From contig NC_088295.1 of the NCBI RefSeq assembly GCF_032854445.1, forward strand, positions 75,732,028 to 75,796,027: 64,000 nt of DNA, in the 5' to 3' direction. The notes beneath the pieces are model-generated. The model saw nothing but the letters and a program-made list of their open reading frames with translations, was not told the DNA's origin and did no database searches. Source of the stretch: Liolophura sinensis (Eukaryota > Mollusca > Polyplacophora > Chitonida > Chitonidae). The translations under genes were made by a program, and so were the position numbers. Below, one piece after another: positions 12,961 through 24,240 of the stretch; positions within the stretch are counted from its first letter, which is position 1, and each line of letters begins with the position of its first letter.

Positions 12961-14874
12961 CCCTTGTCATCAAGACAGCCCCTCTTCACCAATCATGAGC
13001 CAGCCAATTTCCGGTGACCAAGTTATCGCTGTCAAATGGGCAATCACTTGGGAATGGAAGATGTAGTTGTGGCCAATAACAGGATTCAACTGCCTTATCG
13101 CTAGGAAATGCTATCCTGGCACACACGCAGAATTGCCCGGGTATGGAGTAATATTGCACTTGGTGCATGCACGCTATATGTGTACAGTGACAATACGCTA
13201 TTGGTGATGGTATAAATCTGATTGTACTGACTTCCAGCACTTTTATCTCAGTAAGTGCAAGTTCCGGTACGTTGAGCGCTATATCATATGGTTTGACAGA
13301 TTTTGGCCCCAATTTTCAGCCTAACCGAGTCAGTTCCAAGCTATGAGAAAACACAGCATTCTCATCTGTTTTATAGTGTTTGTGAACTACCTCTTAGCTT
13401 AGCAAGCACAGCTATAAAGAAACAGTGATCTCCCATATTCCTCTGCCAACGGTGTGATGAAGTTGCAATAACATTTGTAAGAAGTTATAGTGCTTAGCCT
13501 AAGTAACACAATGGCCCCATTTGCCTTCTCGTCGCAAATATAGGTCCTTCGCAAACTGGAACTAAACTCCAGCCATAGCAGTCAGTCTTACATTATGATT
13601 CATGATACTAACTATTGCATAATGTAAAGGAAACATTACCTGTACGTTGAAAGTGCCCGGGCGCCAGGACGTCCTTTACCTTGCTCTTTGGGTTTATTAG
13701 TGTACTGTGAAGGGGAAGGTCGGACGGGATATAGCGGTCTCAGCAGCCAACCTTGTCCAGAAATAAGGACAGTTTTTACCGATATTTTTTGTCATCCTGA
13801 ATCATCTTCAGGAAACTGTGTCAGTGAATGTTGAGAAAAACAGTCCATGTCCATGCATAGCGATTCACTTTTAACACCATGGGCATCTCAACTTTATTTT
13901 GATTTTAAAAACTGTGACATTTCTGCCTAGTTTATGGACACATTTTCCGTTTAAATGAGCCGTGTAGATGCAACTTTTGCAGAGGAAAAGGTTTTACAAG
14001 ACCTCAAAGGACCCGGCTTGTCAGTAAATATCTTCTTCTGGAATGATTTATACAGATAAAATCACAACAAGAATTAGTTTTACTCGCTGGAATTCGTGGT
14101 AAACAGGTATAGGTGTAAAGAACGTCGTTTAATTTAAAACTGAATTACAAAACAATACCTACATCGTGAACAGGAATATTTCAGGGAAAGACATGTCAAG
14201 AATAGCGTTAAAAGTGATAAACGTCTAAGTTTTTGAAGCAAACCGGATAAAACCTACAGGGCAAAATTTGTAATGTTTTTCAGGTAGGCCTAATGGCGAG
14301 TATATGCGTTTGGGGGGAAAAGAGTAAAAAGAGAAGGAGTTTTCCACTTGAATTGTGTATTTGACAATTTAACTAAACTTCGTATTAGTTATGACGAAAA
14401 CTATACTGTTCAACAACGCTGAACTATCAAATTGCTGACTTGTGTCTTAAGCTGTGTAAGTATGCATCATGGGCTGAAGATGGGAATACATATTTACACT
14501 ACATTGTGATCGCATGGAAATCTACATTTCAACTATCCAAAGAGCAAAACTTCTTCTATAGATGGGTGTCGGGGAAGGGGAGCAAATTTGAATGTATATT
14601 GGAGAATAGCGTTTGTTCTTTGTCTTAATCTGAGTTGATGGTCCTCTCGGTGGAGTAATCTAAGGAGTGCTCGTGCAACATAACTACAGAACTCCGTTAC
14701 CTCGACCCCTGTGTCCGAAACCATTATTTGATTTAATCTGTTGTTAGTCTTCTTAAGTAAAAGATATATACGCTCTCTTTATTTCATCCAAGGCAGTTAC
14801 AAAAATTCCGCTCTTAAAAGATAACACAAACAAAAATGGAGAAGTATTGCTTTCGTTTGGTAACAGATAAACAT

Positions 14875-15110
14875 TTTGTTTATTTGTTTGATCGGTGTTG
14901 AATTCCGAATTCATTATTTTTTTTACTCATAGGGCGATGGTCAGGTTTATGGGTAGTAGAAAGCGGAGTGGCCGGAGAAAACCACCGACCTTGAGCAGGT
15001 ACCTCACAATCATCTTAACTTAACACTGCGGCCATAGTAGCTAGAGCTGGATTCGAACACTCAACATCGTTGGCCACGGACCTGATAATCGCAGCGAGCC
15101 AATCATTAAA
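14875..15110 (-). mobile_element. SINE family B with tRNA-like head
   Basis: GTTTATGGGTAGTAGAAAGC, GGAGAAAACCACCGACCTTG, and a minus-strand head with TTGGCTCGCTGC (A box) and GTGTTCGAATCCAGC (B box). Confidence 0.65.
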
Positions 15111-16131
15111 TAAACTTGGTTCAACTTGTATTTAAGAGTCATGTCAATGTAGGTGCATCTAATGCAACAGTTGTTAACGGATTTCACAAACAGGAAAGAG
15201 TATTTTTTAGATATGTACATAATATCATATTATATTGAAATTGCTGTGTTCATATAACGAAATTGTTACTGCCAATATCCTATACGAAGAATAAACGTCA
15301 TGAACAAGATTGTTTATGCAAAGGTTGTCCCTACCAATTAGATGATCTCAGCTGTTTTCATTATCTTACATTAAGAATTAATCCAGCAAATGAATTATAC
15401 AAGTAAACCAAAAAGTTAACGAATTTTAACCTAATTTGGTTTTTCCAAATAATAAATGCGATAACTTTTTCTATAGTTAAAGATGCATGTGTTTGCAAAT
15501 ATGTTAGCAAAGATCCGCTAACCTCGTTTTGGGACACATTTCACCAACTCCTAGGTACGGAAGAATGTGAATATCAGTTAGGGTTTGTTCTGCCATGTAG
15601 AAGAGCGGCTGTAAAGGAGTACTATTTGAACAACCCTTTTCTTGACCATTCTGACTGTGTGTTTACTTTTTGTTTTATTTTTCTTACAGTGAGCTACACT
15701 ATATCAGAGCATGTAGACGAAATGTGTGGTCATGTTCAATCCCTTTCAGAGAGGTGGGATTTACTTTGTAAAAACTGGGTTTGAGTGGTATACAGTACAT
15801 GGTGACAGAGAAGCGCATCTCTTTAATTTTATGTACAGCCTTACACAAAGTATATATTATGTGCATGTACATATCCGAATCGGCGCATATCAGTAGAACA
15901 CAACCGGTATATCACTGATATACATGACACGTGGGTGAGCAATTTTGTACGTTGTCATTTAATTAGTGTAACACAGTTAGTGTGGGTTAGTACCTCAACT
16001 CAGGGGAAATGTTTGACAATCTCAAAATAAAGCCACAAATCCATGCTCGTGGGATATCCTTAATATAAAGTGTACAGTAATAAACAGTGATGTTACTTGG
16101 TGGAGAAGATAGTTATACTAGTAATGTTTAC

Positions 16132-16347
16132 CTCTCAGAATGCGGAACCCGCTAGACTGGGTTCTGCTCTTTGTTTCATATCTATAACCTAGATTTAATA
16201 CTTTGTGCTCACATATGGGATAACGTAAGCTGTGGCAAATACGGACGAGTAAGGGGATTGCAGTACTCAGACAGATTACAGGAATTATCCAGACGAATAT
16301 GAACATAACCAACAGGGATAAGACCCTTAATCTGGGGATTCCCCAAC
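16132..16347 (-). CDS. Candidate exon 33: transmembrane helix and cytoplasmic start
   Basis: 216 bp, phase 1 to 1, so it can follow exon 32 in frame. It encodes WGIPRLRVLSLLVMFIFVW, then IIPVICLSTAIPLLV, then a basic stretch RICHSLRYPICEHK. That is one strong hydrophobic helix followed by positive charges, as expected for a type I membrane protein. Donor GAGAG|GTAAAC. The acceptor ACTGCAG|GT has a poor pyrimidine tract and the intron would be about 13.9 kb, so assignment to this gene is uncertain. I see no clear protein-4.1 binding motif. Confidence 0.45.
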
Positions 16348-16637
16348 CTGCAGTCCCATTTTGAAGGCCACTCACACATCACAGAGGACGTGTACATCCT
16401 GCGGCTATCCTGTCTATAATTGCACAGCATTTGGTAGCTAATGGCTTACGGTATGATATCCGCCCACTGATGAAGTGAGGGCCAATACGAAAGAAGCTTT
16501 AGGTAGAAATAGGCTACCACTAAAACCTAATCATTTTCTACCCTCCCTAACTAACGCTATATAATGGTTGGCGGGTGACTATTGATATCAAAAGATGGAA
16601 AACGCCAAAGTTCTATCTTCTCTTCAGAAATCGACCG

Positions 16638-16998
16638 GCCCGGATAGCACAGTTGGTAGAGCGTCCGCTTCGGGACCGGTAGATCCAGGATCAATCCTTG
16701 GTCGAGTCACACCTAAGACTTTAAAAGAGGAAGTTGTAACTCCCTCGCTTGTCGTTCAGCATGAAGGGGATAGTGCAACGACTGGTTGACCCGTATCAGT
16801 ATAATGGCTCGGGCGGGGCGGCTTACTTGCCTTCGGTAAGTCGTCTCAGTGATGCAGCACTAAATAAAAGAGCGGTGGAAATCCGTCCTGCAACAAGGAG
16901 GCACATTACACGTGCATGCACCCTAATGATTCCTTCGTCGTCATATGACTGAAAAATTGTTGAGTACGACGTTAAACCCCAAGCACTCACTCACTCAC
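16638..16998 (+). mobile_element. SINE family C, full length
   Basis: The tRNA-like head GGCCCGGATAGCACAGTTGG and TAGAGCGTCCGCTTCGGGAC is followed by a B box (TTGGTCGAGTCAC). The body runs to GTACGACGTTAAACCCCAAG and the tail is a (CACT)n run. It is a second tRNA-derived family, unrelated in body to family A. Confidence 0.82.
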
Positions 16999-17134
16999 TC
17001 TCTTCAGAAATCTGTCATAGACAATCAGTGAGAATTTAAATCGTTTCCCGATAGACTGACTGATATGCTGATAGGTCATGATAAATAAATACTCATAAGA
17101 GTACACAGTGATGCGCGGAAACACTGACCGACAG

Positions 17135-18105
17135 GTATGCCCAGTGACTGACGAACATACAAAATGGCACATATATTTCCGGTCACATTTACAGACCGAC
17201 TTACATACACCATGACCTACAAACATACGGACCGCGTAACACACACAGTGACTGACGGACACACAGATGGAGTTACATGCACTATTACTGATGGACACAC
17301 AGATGGATTTACATACGCTGTCACTTACGGACACACAGATGGAGTTACATCCGCTGTCACTGACGGATACACAGATGGAGTTACATGCACTGTCACTGAC
17401 GAACACACAGATGGAGTTACATGCATTGTCACTGATGGACACACAGATGGTGTTACATGCACTGTCACTGACGAACAGACAAATGGAGTTACATGCACTG
17501 TCACTGATGGATACACAGAAGGATTTACATGCGCTGTCACTGACGGACACACAGATGGAGTTACATGCGCTGTCACTGACGGATACACAGATGGAGTTAC
17601 ATGCACTGTCACTGATGGGCACACAGATGGAGTTACATGCGCTGTCACTGATGGACACACAGATGGTGTTACATGCACTGTCACTGATGGACACACAGAA
17701 GGATTTACATGCGCTGTCACTGACGGACACACAGATGGAGTTACATGTACTGTCACTGACGGACACACAGATGGAGTTACATGCACTGTCACTGATGGAC
17801 ACACAGATGGATTTACATGCGCTGTCACTGACGGATACACAGATGGAGTTACATGCACTGTCACTGACGGACACACAGATGGATTGACATGAATTGTCAC
17901 TGACAGGCACACAGATAGAGTTACATACACATTGACTGACAGACACAAAGATGGAGTTACATACACTGTCACTGACGGACATTTGGGCCGATTTACATAC
18001 GCAATCACTCTCGAGCATACATACCGAGTTACATGTACATTGACTGACGGACATACAGACGTAGTTACATACACAGTCACTGACGGACAAACAGTGACTG
18101 AGGAA
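17135..18105. repeat. 36-bp minisatellite, about 25 units
   Basis: Unit GATGGAGTTACATGCACTGT plus CACTGACGGACACACA. Because 36 is a multiple of three, several frames stay open on both strands, including a 373-codon minus-strand frame with 12-residue SVSDSACNSICV units. Outer units are more diverged than central ones. I see no start context, splice site or signal peptide that supports a real protein. Confidence 0.9.
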
Positions 18106-18761
18106 CATTCAGTTCAAAATATACGCACATGTAAGTAGTGATTACAAACAAGTCAGGTGGCAAATGCAACACTAATCACATATAATAGAGTTACTATACA
18201 AAGTGGAGAGAACAGCTTACGGAGTCATATAATACTGATACTTCATGCAAACTTAAGATGAATGTATAAAAACCTGGGCAGGAAATATTCAAGCAACTTA
18301 AGTCATAAATTGCAAGTGATTAAAAGGTCGACCTCAGAACAGGAAAGAACTCAAATCCTGGGTTGTACATTAGACTGCGGTAAAGAGTAAAGGCACACAA
18401 TTTAAGCTTTCCAGAGCAAAACGTTTAAATTGATGTGTTTTAATTTTTGACTTAAGTCTTAACGCGTTTGATAAATATGGGCGCAGTGCCTAAATAACCT
18501 ATGCCTTTGCCAGTTACGTGATATGAGGCGACATCATCATCATGTACAATGTAAACAGAAGGGATATGTCGTGGTGAATAACAAAGGGAAGTTCGGAAAA
18601 TCATTATACTGTGCAGCACTCTCCGGTGCACAAAGACACTTGATCATTAGCAGGAGGAAATATTTCATGTCTGCCAAGGTTGAATATGGGTCAGAGTAGG
18701 AGTGGGGTGGAGTGAGGGCTCCGTCGCCGAAGTATTCAGCGTAGAAGGGCGGTGAAATGAC

Positions 18762-18962
18762 ACAGGAGCCTCTCGCCAAAGCGGTTTCTGTGAGTTAAAG
18801 TATATCTCATGATGGCTTCCTCTCCGGCCACACGTGGGAAGGTCTGACAGCTACCTGCGGATGGTCGTGGGTTTGCCCCGGGCTCTGCCCGTTTTCCTCC
18901 TACCATAACGCTGGCCGCCGTCGTATAAGTGAAATATTCTTTAATTTATCAAATAAATAAAT
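18762..18962 (+). mobile_element. SINE family A, partial head
   Basis: Contains GGCTTCCTCTCCGGCC, GTGGGAAGGTCTGACAGC, TGGCCGCCGTCGTATAAGTG and an (AAAT)n tail. Confidence 0.8.
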
Positions 18963-19301
18963 ACTTGAACATGAAAAGTTGAGTTGGAATATTGTTGATA
19001 TTCACCTTAAGTTTGGAAGTGCCTTATGATTGTTTTATGTTAAGTTTTTAATGATATCTGCCGCTACATGTATGTGCTCGTGTAAAAAATGTACACTAAA
19101 TCATGTGTACGTTTGATGACTGGTATTTTGTTTTTGGTCCACTGGTTTAGTACTACTATGTTTTCTTTCTGGTCCACTGCTGTAGTACTACTACATGATA
19201 TGCTGAAGCTTATAGCTGATCACAGTAGTGTTACCGAGCTCTTCAGCACAGTACATTAGTACTTCACTAGTGAGATGTTGGACATCAGCACTCGACCAGT
19301 G

Positions 19302-19562
19302 GGGGCCTCCGTGGCTCAGTTGGTTACCGCGCTAGCGCAGCGTAATGACCCAGGTGCCTCTCATCAATGCGGTCGCCGTGAGTTCAAGTCCATCTCATGC
19401 TGGCTTCCTCTCCGGCCGTATGTGGAAAGGTCTGGCAGCAACCTACGGATGGTCGTGGGTTTCCCCCGGGTCTGCTCGGTTTCCTCCAACCATAATGCTA
19501 GCCGCCGTCGTATAAGTGAAATATTCTTGAGTACGGCGTAAAACACCAATCAAATAAATAAA
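19302..19562 (+). mobile_element. SINE family A, near full length
   Basis: Best copy in the window. It has a tRNA-like head with A box (GTGGCTCAGTTGGTTACCGC) and B box (GAGTTCAAGTCC), then the central part, then GTGAAATATTCTTGAGTACG and CAATCAAATAAATAA. Pol III promoter boxes are visible. It is not a tRNA gene because no acceptor stem closes. Confidence 0.88.
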
Positions 19563-22500
19563 CTTGATCAGTGTGATGTGGAACACCAGTACTTGACTGG
19601 CGATGGTTTTTACCTCACGAGGCTTTGTCAGATACCCGTAACTGCCCATTCTCCTTCATATCGTGACGTCATAATGTTTTAGGTGCATGGTGAGGAGCAT
19701 TGGCTTCGTCTGTGCTCTGTTTAATTTCCTCTGTCCGGCGTTCACTTTACGTGACGAAGCTTTGTTAGGAACCAAGGCCCCTGTTTTCGTCACTGCCTAC
19801 ATCTAGCCGCGGCTTTATGTCATCAGTCTTTGTTAGGTGGCTGATGAAGAGCACTTGTTTTCTCTGCGATCTGCCCTGTTTTCTCCATTTGGAAATGGCT
19901 TTACGTCCATGAGACTTTGTGAAGTGCCTGTTGTAGAACATCGTTTTTGTGATCTGTCCATTGTCTCTGTTTTCCGATGGTTTTATGTCCTTAGACTTTG
20001 TCCTGGGGAAGGCCAATGCATTTAACTTGTGGCCTGCCCTGTTTCCTCTATTCCGCGATGGCTTTACGTACTGTGACCTTGGTGATGACACTGGTTTCCT
20101 CAGTGCCTCGTCCAGTTTCCTCCGACTATGGAATAGTTTGAGTGCATACAGGCCTACACAATAAACTCTAATGGAACAAATTCAATATATCACGGGTTGT
20201 GGCATAATTAATGTTCGCATCCTAAATCACACGTTTTCAAGAAAACCGTTGCATTCATTGAGAACATTAAAACAATCTTGAAATGTATTCCACAGTTACC
20301 TGTCTGTCTCGTTCTCAATATCTGAGGCCTGTGGTGACGAAGCATTCACATTCGGGTTTGGCGACAGGCAGGAAAAAGCCTGCATGCATTGGTCAATGAA
20401 AGTTACCTCCCTTAAAATGTGAAATTGGATTTTGCGTCAGCCTTTACCTCGTTTTCGTGTCCCATGGTCTCACTTTTGGGCTAAGATCAAATGGAAAGCA
20501 ACAACAATAGAAAGCAGAATTATGAAAGCAGTGTTAGGGTATAAAGTCTTATGTTATTCCAGTTCACATTTTCATGGTTTATCGATATCTCTCATTTATC
20601 CGCGGTGTATTATTGACCTGCTCAAATCTGTACAAAAACCACAACGGTTTACTGTTACGCCGCGTTTACGGCAAAAATGGTAGTTTAATTTTGACATTTA
20701 ATGACCCTGGATAGTATTAATTACTTGGACAATAACATGCAGAAAGGAATATTCATGTGGCCTGTAAACATCCCGCCATACAACATATGTTATATACCGT
20801 GTCTTGTGCGTCAAATTCAATAAGCATGAAACATGAAACATGAAGTGTGGTGGTGTTGTTAAACAACAATCAGTCAATCGATCATTATCCAAAAACTTTA
20901 TTATTGTAAAAACCATTCGTCGTGAACATTTGTGAACAGTTACGATCAAATCTCAACTGAGACAACGTACAAAGTTGAATGGTGTAAAGTTTTGAAGTTA
21001 GAGATTGATTAAATTTATGAGCCTGCAACATTCTTTGCTTCTCCTCGACGTCAATGAAAACTTTACTTTACATGGCACAGAGCTAATTTGTGCATAATCT
21101 TATTTCGAAGTCAGCTCTCATATCTGATTAATACAAAGATGACAGACATAAACGGTATTGTACTGTTACAAGGCATATTATACAATTCCACACAACAAAC
21201 ACAATGGTCGCAGCCAGTTCAAACCCAATCAAAAATTTCACAACCTACAGAGGAAAGTAGAATGTAGTGAACTAAAAGGTTTGTAAACTCGCTCAAGTCC
21301 ATCTATAATGTAATGACATTAGAAGCAATTCTGTAACATTATTTGACTTCGAAAGTCCAGATTTGGTTGAGTTGCCTGTGGTTTTCTTATCAGCCTGACA
21401 CGATTTCGCGCTATAGGTTTCACTTCAGTGGAAATAATATATTTATATCAAGCTCGCCCAAGTGAGTTTTGGCGTGATACTACAAGATTTAGGAATGCAA
21501 TGGTCATAGTATCGTTCTTGTAACGTTTGCTATATAGCAGTGGGTAGGAGGAACTGATAGCAGACATACGGCTGTGTATGTTAAAATGCCAGCACCATTG
21601 CGCTGCATACAGTTCTAGTTTTGACGTTGTTTTCAAATTCATTTATTTATTTATGTATTAATTTATTTATTTATTTATGTATTAATTTATTTATCGATTG
21701 ATTTATTTATTCGTTTTATTTATTTATTTGATAAAATTTATTTTACAGCGTGCTTAAGAATATTTCACGAAGGCGCCAAGTATTAAAGTGAAAGGAAACC
21801 GGACGGTAACCCTCAAGTTGCTGCCAGACCTTCCACGCACGAACGGATAGGATATTGTTTTCAAATGTATTTGGATAATCTCATAAGAGCGAATGCTAGT
21901 GACGATATTTAGAGGGTTGTATGTGAAATGCTGATTGGTTAAAGCGTCAGACCGCGGGGATCTGATCTCAACCCACCCCCATTAACCTTATCAAGTCACA
22001 GAATATATCAACTAAACAGGTTTTGCGATATTCAGCCACTGCAAACCCTATGCCTAGAAGACATAAGTATGCTGATATTAGAAATCTTTAACTTCACAGT
22101 GTTGTGTTAACAAGGTGATGTGCACTGATAAGCCTGTGTACACATATACTCAAGGGGAGACAATCTGTGATCTGTCATTGAATGATTAAGTAAAAAGCTA
22201 CAAGGTCATGTCAGATAGGAATTTACCAGTATTTGTTTAGGTATGTAAATCAAGTTAAATTCGAGTTGAATTTGCGAACGTAAAAATGACGCTACGTTTT
22301 TATCCAGATATATGGTAAATAGAGGCTATACAATACTTTGAAGTCCTCTATACATGTATTAGTGGTTAACATTTCGAGACAAAAGAACAATTAGCACGAA
22401 AAAAAAAAAAAAATAGCAAAGAAAAACATAAACAGGTTCTATCGACCATATAAGTCTAAATAATCAAATTACAAAGATATTAAATGAAGTGCCTTTTACT

Positions 22501-22982
22501 GTGTAATGGCAACTTGGGTCACATACCTTAGCAGTTAACTCTCAAAACGTCATCTCAAAGCTCCTCAGTGCTTTCAGCTTTCTGGCTCACCTACATGTAT
22601 AGAGCAGCTACCTGTGGTAATCCAGTCAATCATTTAATGAGTATTTAAGAAAACTATCAAGGCAACAATTTGAAGATAAATTTTTACAATCCAGAATTCT
22701 CGCCATGGACTTCACTGTGTGACAAGCAGTACACAGAAGAAGAACTGCGTTCAGTCTTCGTAATCAAGTGTGAAATCAAATGCCGGTGTCTGAACGCTGA
22801 AGTTACCTCGAGAAAATATAATACAGACAAAACATATTCACGGATGCCGTCATGTTATGAGCATCGCCAAAGGGGATTTCGTCATATGAAAAGCACGGGT
22901 ACTTTTGATTTGTCAGAAAAACTTTTTCAACCATATCAAGACGACTGAGATAACTATAATGTTTCAGCGTCCCGGATAATAA
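19563..22982. other. Presumed intron or intergenic DNA
   Basis: Only one SINE and chance frames are seen. The 3' UTR of the peptide gene should start below 22983; I found no clear poly(A) signal close by. Confidence 0.4.
21638..21852 (-). mobile_element. SINE family A with long T-rich tail
   Basis: A (TTTA)n tract of about 80 bp, then CAGCGTGCTTAAGAATATTT and CAAGTTGCTGCCAGACCTTC. The tail has been expanded. Confidence 0.68.
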
Positions 22983-23468
22983 TCATCCCCACCTGGGTAT
23001 GTAAAACACAACACCTGAGGAACTTTTTATTTTCATGTACTCTTTCAAGACGTTCTGTACATCCGGGTTCTCGTAAATGCTCGTGGAGGTTTCGCGTCTG
23101 GATCTTGACGGGTTAGTGAGTGAAAACGCCTTCCTGGCCACGGGGTCGGTTCTTTGTCGAGTGGAAATCACCTTATCTGACGCACCTCTCTTGATGACGA
23201 ACGCTATGATATCCTCTGGTGATTCTTTTTCTGATACCAAACCCCAATTTTTAGCCCAAGGGAATGTGCTTTTTGTCTCGGTTTTTCTCTGAGATTCGTC
23301 AACTTTGAGATGCGCTGCATTACTTCGTGTACGAAAGATGGCTGCCTTCGTATCCGCTTTGAGAACGTCCTCGTTGTCCATGCCTTCATTTGTCATGGGC
23401 AATTCTATAATAAAACTCTCCACTATGACGTGTACACTCACCACGATCATCACCAGTTTCAAATCCAT
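22983..23468 (-). CDS. Predicted secreted peptide precursor ending in FYIPRWG
   Basis: A 161-codon reading frame. The ATG sits in a good context (CCAAAATGG), 12 nt after a strong acceptor (TTTTCTTAATTTCAG at 23481-23495), so a 5' untranslated exon probably lies upstream. Residues 1-23 form a signal peptide (MDLKLVMIVVSVHVIVESF). The rest is polar, with candidate processing sites KR (FVIKRG), RQR, ARK and SRSRR, the last before ETSTSIYENPDVQNVLKEY. The protein ends SSSGVVFYIPRWG-stop; the Gly could donate an amide. The F-x-x-PRX-amide ending recalls pyrokinin/neuromedin-U and small cardioactive peptides, but with Trp in the last place. I do not recognise a known ortholog. A donor-like CCCAG|GTGGGG overlaps the last codons, so another exon cannot be excluded. 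It lies on the same strand, inside the presumed long intron of the adhesion gene. Confidence 0.6.
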   Translation of the reverse strand: MDLKLVMIVVSVHVIVESFIIELPMTNEGMDNEDVLKADTKAAIFRTRSNAAHLKVDESQRKTETKSTFPWAKNWGLVSEKESPEDIIAFVIKRGASDKVISTRQRTDPVARKAFSLTNPSRSRRETSTSIYENPDVQNVLKEYMKIKSSSGVVFYIPRWG

Positions 23469-23611
23469 TTTGGATACGCCCTGAAATTAAGAAAATATTA
23501 TGGTTATCTATCAACACTCACACTCTACATGATATTCCAGCCTAGAAAGTAAATCAGACTCGTGGAACTCCAGGAAAAGTTGTTGTAAATCTGGGTAAGT
23601 ATTGTGAGATA

Positions 23612-23780
23612 AGTGAGTGAGTGATCGCTTATGGTTTAACGTCGTACTTAACAATTTCTCAGTCATATGACGACGAAGGAGTCCTTAGAGTGCATGTAAT
23701 GTGCCTCCCTGTTGCAGACCGGAATTCCATCGCTCTTTTGTCTAGTGCTGCTTCACTGAGACGACTTACAGAAGGCAAGT
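23612..23780 (-). mobile_element. SINE family C, 5'-truncated
   Basis: GTGAGTGAGTGATCGC tail, GTTTAACGTCGTACTTAACA, CAGTCATATGACGACGAAGG, then CTTCACTGAGACGACTTACA. It lies just upstream of the secreted-peptide exon. Confidence 0.75.
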
Positions 23781-23989
23781 TTGTGAGATAGGATATTGAA
23801 ATTTATATATGGCGTGTTCAGTATTATATAAGACTTTGCCTGGAGAATATATGAAAACTAACCCATTTTTGGCCGATAAGTAAAACCTTAGTCTTGTTGG
23901 CGTTTTTGTTGTTGTTGTTGTTTTTGGACAACAATAAAAAGATCCCAAGCCATTAGGTTCCCTCGCTCTCAGTCTTTATTGGATCTTTG

Positions 23990-24240
23990 TGGCGTTAACC
24001 CGTCAACGACGATCGTCACGCCGTTTTTGCAGTCTAAAGTTGTTGAAGACAATTTGTCTTCCGCCATTATGGTGTGCATATCTGTGCCTCACAAGTGGGA
24101 AAGTCCGCCAGTAACTTGCCAAACGTCGGTAGTTTACATCGGTTACCCAAGTTTCCCCCACCCATAAAACTGACCACCATCGTACAAGTGAAATTTCCTT
24201 GAATATGGCGTTAAACAACAATGAAAAAAAAAACAGATAA
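23990..24240 (+). mobile_element. SINE family B
   Basis: CCACCCATAAAACTGACCAC, GTACAAGTGAAATTTCCTTG, AATATGGCGTTAAACAACAA, then an A-rich end. Confidence 0.65.

Larger units (their letters stand above)
12541..16131. other. Noncoding stretch apart from one SINE and the C tract
   Basis: Short frames on both strands have no motif I recognise. If exon 33 belongs to the adhesion gene, this is intron or 3' flank. Confidence 0.45.

Noticed and set aside
16987-18108. A 373-codon Cys-rich repeat protein on the minus strand
   Set aside because: It lies within a 36-bp minisatellite; several other frames are equally open, and there is no signal peptide, splice structure or non-repeat domain.
19302-19400. 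tRNA gene
   Set aside because: The A and B boxes belong to a SINE head; no acceptor stem pairs and the SINE body follows. The same holds at 16638, 14875 and 40780.
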